A DNA stretch of 46,082 nucleotides from an uncultured Succinivibrionaceae bacterium (lineage in GTDB: Bacteria > Pseudomonadota > Gammaproteobacteria > Enterobacterales > Succinivibrionaceae): the NCBI GenBank assembly GCA_949286015.1, contig CASEBB010000004.1, positions 1-46,082 of the forward strand, given 5' to 3'. The translations under genes were made by a program, and so were the position numbers. The notes below the pieces were generated by a model. That model was not told the DNA's origin. It made no database searches and was given only the letters and a program-made list of their open reading frames with translations. Of this stretch, positions 43,102-46,082 are shown piece by piece (positions within the stretch are counted from its first letter, which is position 1; every line of letters starts with the position of its first letter).

Positions 43102-44757
43102 ATGCTCAAGAACGTCAACCCAACTACGACCAAGGCATGGAAAGCCCTCGAAGAGCACTTTGCCCAAACCAAGGGACGTACCTTAAAGGAGTTATTTGCC
43201 GCTGATCCTAAGCGCTTTGAGGAGTTCTCGTTAACCGTAGGCAATGGCGACATTGTGGCTGACTACTCCAAGAACATCATCGATCAGAAGACCGTTGATC
43301 TGCTCCTTGAGCTGGCCAAAGAGTGCGGCCTCAAGGAAGACATCGAGGCCATGTTCCGTGGCGATAAGATCAACCGCACCGAGGATCGCGCCGTACTGCA
43401 CACCGCACTGCGTAACTTCTCCGGTGAGAGCGTGATGCTCGACGGTGTGGATGTCATGGTCGACGTCAAGGCCGTGCTGGCCAAGATGAAGACCTTCTGC
43501 GACCGCGTCATTTCCGGCGACTGGAAGGGCTACACCGGCAAGCCAATCACCGATGTCGTTAACATCGGTATCGGTGGCTCCGACTTAGGCCCATGCATGA
43601 TCACTGCGGCCTTAACCCCATACCACAACCACTTAAAGACTCACTTCGTCTCCAATATCGACGGCACCCAGATCGTTGAGACCTTAAAAGAGCTCAATCC
43701 TGAGACCACCTTATTCTTAATCGCCTCTAAGACCTTTACCACCTTAGAGACGATGACCAATGCGCACACCGCTCGTGACTGGTTCTTAAAGAGCGCCGGT
43801 GACATCAAGCACGTGGCTAAGCACTTCGTGGCTCTGTCTACCAACGCAAAGGGCGTCTCCGAGTTCGGTATCGACACCGACAACATGTTCGAGTTCTGGG
43901 ACTGGGTCGGCGGTCGTTACTCCTCGTGGTCTGCTATCGGCCTGTCCATCGCCTTAGCTTGCGGCTATGACAACTTCGAGCAGCTGCTCAAGGGCGGCTA
44001 TGAGATGGATTGCCACTTCCGCAACACCGACTTTGCCCACAACCTGCCAGTGCTCTTAGCCTTAATCGGCATTTGGTACAACAACTTCTACCACTTCGCC
44101 ACTGAGGCTATCCTGCCATACGACCAGTACATGTATCGCTTCCCTGCCTACTTCCAGCAGGGCAACATGGAGTCCAATGGTAAGAGCGTCGATCGCGACG
44201 GTAACCCTGTTTCCTATGAGACCGGCCCAATCATTTGGGGCGAGCCAGGCACCAACGGTCAGCACGCTTTCTATCAGCTCATTCACCAAGGCACTAAGGT
44301 CGTTCCTTGCGACTTTATCGCCCCAGCTATCACCCACAACCCAGTGGGCGATCACCACACCAAGCTCTTATCGAACTTCTTTGCCCAGACCGAGGCTTTA
44401 GCCTTTGGTAAGACCAAGGAAGAGGTGGAAGCTGAGTTCTTAGCCAAGGGCAAGAAGCTCGAAGACGTGAAGGAAGTGGTGCCATTTAAGGTCTTTACTG
44501 GCAACCGCCCAACCAACTCCTTCTTAGTCAAGGAGATCACCCCACGTACCTTAGGCATGCTCATCGCCATGTACGAGCACAAGATCTTTGTGCAGGGTGC
44601 TATCTGGAACATCTTCACCTTCGATCAATGGGGTGTGGAGCTGGGCAAGCAGCTGGCCTTAAAGATCATCCCAGAGCTGGAGAGCAGCGAGACCATTACC
44701 TCGCACGACAGCTCGACCAATGGCTTAATTAACGCCTACAAGAAGTTAAAGGCCTAA
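43102..44757 (+). CDS. pgi: Glucose-6-phosphate isomerase
   Basis: Interconverts glucose-6-phosphate and fructose-6-phosphate in the cytoplasm. 551 aa, equal in length to E. coli Pgi (549). Strong ribosome site AAAGGAGAT 5 nt before the ATG. Motifs: GIGGSDLGP (sugar-phosphate loop), [35 protein letters not shown], the PGI signature [18 protein letters not shown], and [24 protein letters not shown] near the C-terminus. All blocks are intact. Monocistronic, with its own terminator. Confidence 0.98.
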   Translation: MLKNVNPTTTKAWKALEEHFAQTKGRTLKELFAADPKRFEEFSLTVGNGDIVADYSKNIIDQKTVDLLLELAKECGLKEDIEAMFRGDKINRTEDRAVLHTALRNFSGESVMLDGVDVMVDVKAVLAKMKTFCDRVISGDWKGYTGKPITDVVNIGIGGSDLGPCMITAALTPYHNHLKTHFVSNIDGTQIVETLKELNPETTLFLIASKTFTTLETMTNAHTARDWFLKSAGDIKHVAKHFVALSTNAKGVSEFGIDTDNMFEFWDWVGGRYSSWSAIGLSIALACGYDNFEQLLKGGYEMDCHFRNTDFAHNLPVLLALIGIWYNNFYHFATEAILPYDQYMYRFPAYFQQGNMESNGKSVDRDGNPVSYETGPIIWGEPGTNGQHAFYQLIHQGTKVVPCDFIAPAITHNPVGDHHTKLLSNFFAQTEALAFGKTKEEVEAEFLAKGKKLEDVKEVVPFKVFTGNRPTNSFLVKEITPRTLGMLIAMYEHKIFVQGAIWNIFTFDQWGVELGKQLALKIIPELESSETITSHDSSTNGLINAYKKLKA

Positions 44758-45068
44758 GACCACAGGCACTAACTTCCATCTAAACGCTACCTCAGGTAGC
44801 AAGAGGGCTTGGGGTTGATGCCCTAAGCCCTTTTTCTTTTCTTTCCCTTTCTTTTCTGTTCTTGTTAGATCCCCAAAAGGAGCAGCGATAGCAAGACTAC
44901 ACCACATTCTCGCGCTAATGGCTGGCTCTAGAGATAGCAGCGCTATGCGCCAAAGGCTGTATCCTTGCTTACTTTGGCTTACAATAGAGCCAACATCATC
45001 TGCCCTCTCTGCGCGCCAAAGTGATGACGCGCCATACCCGCAGACAGGCACCGCCGGAGTCACACCAC
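44758..45068. other. Gap between pgi and the esterase gene
   Basis: About 310 bases holding the pgi terminator and a CT-rich stretch (44832-44862). No other feature seen. Confidence 0.4.
44804..44841 (+). terminator. Rho-independent terminator of pgi
   Basis: AGGGCTTGGGG and CCCTAAGCCCT pair over 11 bp with one G-U around a TTGATG loop, followed by TTTTTCTTTTC. Confidence 0.88.
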
Positions 45069-45968
45069 ATGGATCTAAATGTAGCAGCAGAACATGAGCA
45101 AGGACATCAGCGCTTAGTTCAGCTGCTCCCCGCAGACGTCGAGCTCAGTCTCAATGCCATGCACAGCGTCCCCCTGTTTCTTGCTGCTAAGCACTGCAAG
45201 CAAACACAGGCAAGCACTGACGCGCCAGAGCAGAAGTACGTTGTGGTGGTACTACCCGGCGGTGGCTATGAGTTTGTTTCCTTTAAAGAGGAGCGCAAGG
45301 TAGCACTGGCCTTTGCCGAGCGTGGCTTTGATGCGCTGGTGGTGCACTACCCTGTAAAGTACATCGAAGATGTGCAAAAGACCGGTTTTGGTGTTGGCCC
45401 TGAGGCTATGAACGCCGTAGGCGAGGTCATTGACGCCATTCGTCACAACCCAGACTGGGGGCTGAAAGATCGCAAGATCATCCTCTGTGGTTTCTCTGCA
45501 GGCGGCCACTTAGCAGCCAGCATGTGTACCCTCTATGACAGCTCCGTACTGCCAGCGGAGAAGTTTCATGGCTCGCTACGTCCTGATGGCGCTTTTCTCG
45601 GCTATCCGGTGATCAGTGCTCGTCCTGATCTTGTCCATGAGGTGTCCTTTACCTGCTTTACAGGCAGCAATGAGCCGCAGGTATGGCTGCATTACTCTTG
45701 TGAGCGTAACGTCACCTCACAGACGCCACCAGCCTTTATCTGGACAACGGCAGATGACCAGACCGTGCCTTACGGCAACTCTGTCGAGTATGCTAAAGCG
45801 CTGTGGGCTGCGGGCGGTAAGGCGGAGCTCGTAGTATTCCCTGAAGGTATCCATGGCTTATCGCTGGCCACACCTGAGGTGGAGAACGATAACGACTTCC
45901 CTTACGCTGACAGCAATGTAGCGCGCTGGGTAGATATGGCCGTGGACTTCGCACGGCGCTACATGTAA
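45069..45968 (+). CDS. Alpha/beta-hydrolase, acetylesterase/lipase-like
   Basis: 299-aa cytoplasmic serine hydrolase (no signal peptide). Oxyanion motif LPGGGYEFVSF (62-72), nucleophile elbow GFSAGGH (Ser143), acid in TTADDQTVP (Asp229/230) and catalytic His262 in FPEGIHGLSLA. This order and the PGGGY motif match the BD-FAE/acetyl-xylan esterase-like branch that removes acetyl groups from small or oligosaccharide substrates; the substrate cannot be told from sequence. Start ATG 45069 has CGGAG about 10 nt upstream; the frame also opens at GTG 45021 without a ribosome site. Confidence 0.88.
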   Translation: MDLNVAAEHEQGHQRLVQLLPADVELSLNAMHSVPLFLAAKHCKQTQASTDAPEQKYVVVVLPGGGYEFVSFKEERKVALAFAERGFDALVVHYPVKYIEDVQKTGFGVGPEAMNAVGEVIDAIRHNPDWGLKDRKIILCGFSAGGHLAASMCTLYDSSVLPAEKFHGSLRPDGAFLGYPVISARPDLVHEVSFTCFTGSNEPQVWLHYSCERNVTSQTPPAFIWTTADDQTVPYGNSVEYAKALWAAGGKAELVVFPEGIHGLSLATPEVENDNDFPYADSNVARWVDMAVDFARRYM

Positions 45969-46018
45969 GCGCTAAAGCCTGAGTAAGTAGCAGCAGCACG
46001 TGTCAGCACGGCACGTGT

Positions 46019-46069
46019 GAAGTCTCCATGTGCTTACGCACATGGCTTCCTCCCGTTTTAATAGGGAGG
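46019..46069 (+). mobile_element. Hairpin pair at window edge, possible IS200/IS605-type element end
   Basis: CCATGTGC-TTAC-GCACATGG is a perfect 8-bp stem flanked by GAAG and CTTC, followed at once by CCTCCC-GTTTTAATA-GGGAGG. The GAAG-N-CTCC start, TTAC loop and CTTC end are shared with the hairpin at 17331-17364. Such subterminal hairpins are usual for IS200/IS605 and tnpB elements, but no transposase is in the window, so an ordinary terminator of the esterase gene cannot be excluded. Confidence 0.35.
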
Positions 46070-46082
46070 GTCCTGAACAAGA

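Overview
The window looks like a chromosomal segment of a gammaproteobacterium of the Aeromonadales/Succinivibrionaceae type (Anaerobiospirillum-like). The evidence is the mix of gammaproteobacterial markers (class I adenylate cyclase divergent from hemXY, lptM-lysA-dapF, acrR/acrAB with AcrR-type operators, rep, pgi, fldA with a Fur box, tcdA, yciA, a yihG-like acyltransferase) together with very alanine/serine/threonine-rich disordered insertions in many proteins. The genus is inference from gene content, not a database match.

Layout. 1-4.4 kb (minus strand): a C-terminally truncated cytosine DNA methyltransferase, then dapF, lysA and a small lptM lipoprotein gene (58 aa), which together form a lysine/meso-DAP block. 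4.4-10.2 kb: a giant cyaA whose product is 1913 aa because roughly 900 low-complexity residues interrupt the conserved enzyme. 10.2-13.7 kb: the divergent hemX-hemY pair without hemC/hemD. 14.1-18.2 kb: an exported hypothetical protein, a PlsC/YihG acyltransferase, and a two-gene unit (acidic protein, then winged-helix/Lys-Ala-rich protein) whose junction carries a 17-bp hairpin that holds the upstream stop codon in its loop and the downstream Shine-Dalgarno in its 3' arm. 18.2-19.7 kb: a 1.5-kb gene-free stretch with three diverged direct repeats of almost identical length (240/240/241 nt), a candidate non-coding RNA family. 19.8-24.0 kb: dsbA-like, squalene/phytoene-synthase-like, yciA, acrR. 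24.0-30.1 kb: two AcrR-type palindromes, a long leader containing a 29-bp RNA hairpin, acrA, a hairpin-rich gap, acrB and a terminator. 30.4-33.1 kb: an unrecognised 391-aa protein, Fur-regulated flavodoxin, and tRNA-Arg(CCG)/tRNA-Leu(CAG) on the minus strand. 33.4-42.5 kb: tcdA, a 1.7-kaa protein whose C-terminus resembles a primase TOPRIM plus DnaB-like fold with the catalytic residues lost, then rep. 42.9-46.1 kb: pgi, an alpha/beta-hydrolase, and at the edge a pair of hairpins that may be the end of an IS200/IS605-type element.

How the parts fit. Most genes are housekeeping: cell-wall precursor synthesis, cAMP signalling, envelope maintenance, drug efflux, glycolysis, replication restart and tRNA modification. 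The unusual material is (a) the three 240-nt repeats, (b) the degenerate primase-helicase-like giant protein between tcdA and rep, (c) the charge-complementary acidic/basic gene pair joined by a hairpin coupler, (d) the extreme intrinsically disordered insertions, above all in CyaA, and (e) the structured acrAB leader. No rRNA, CRISPR array, complete transposase or prophage is visible.
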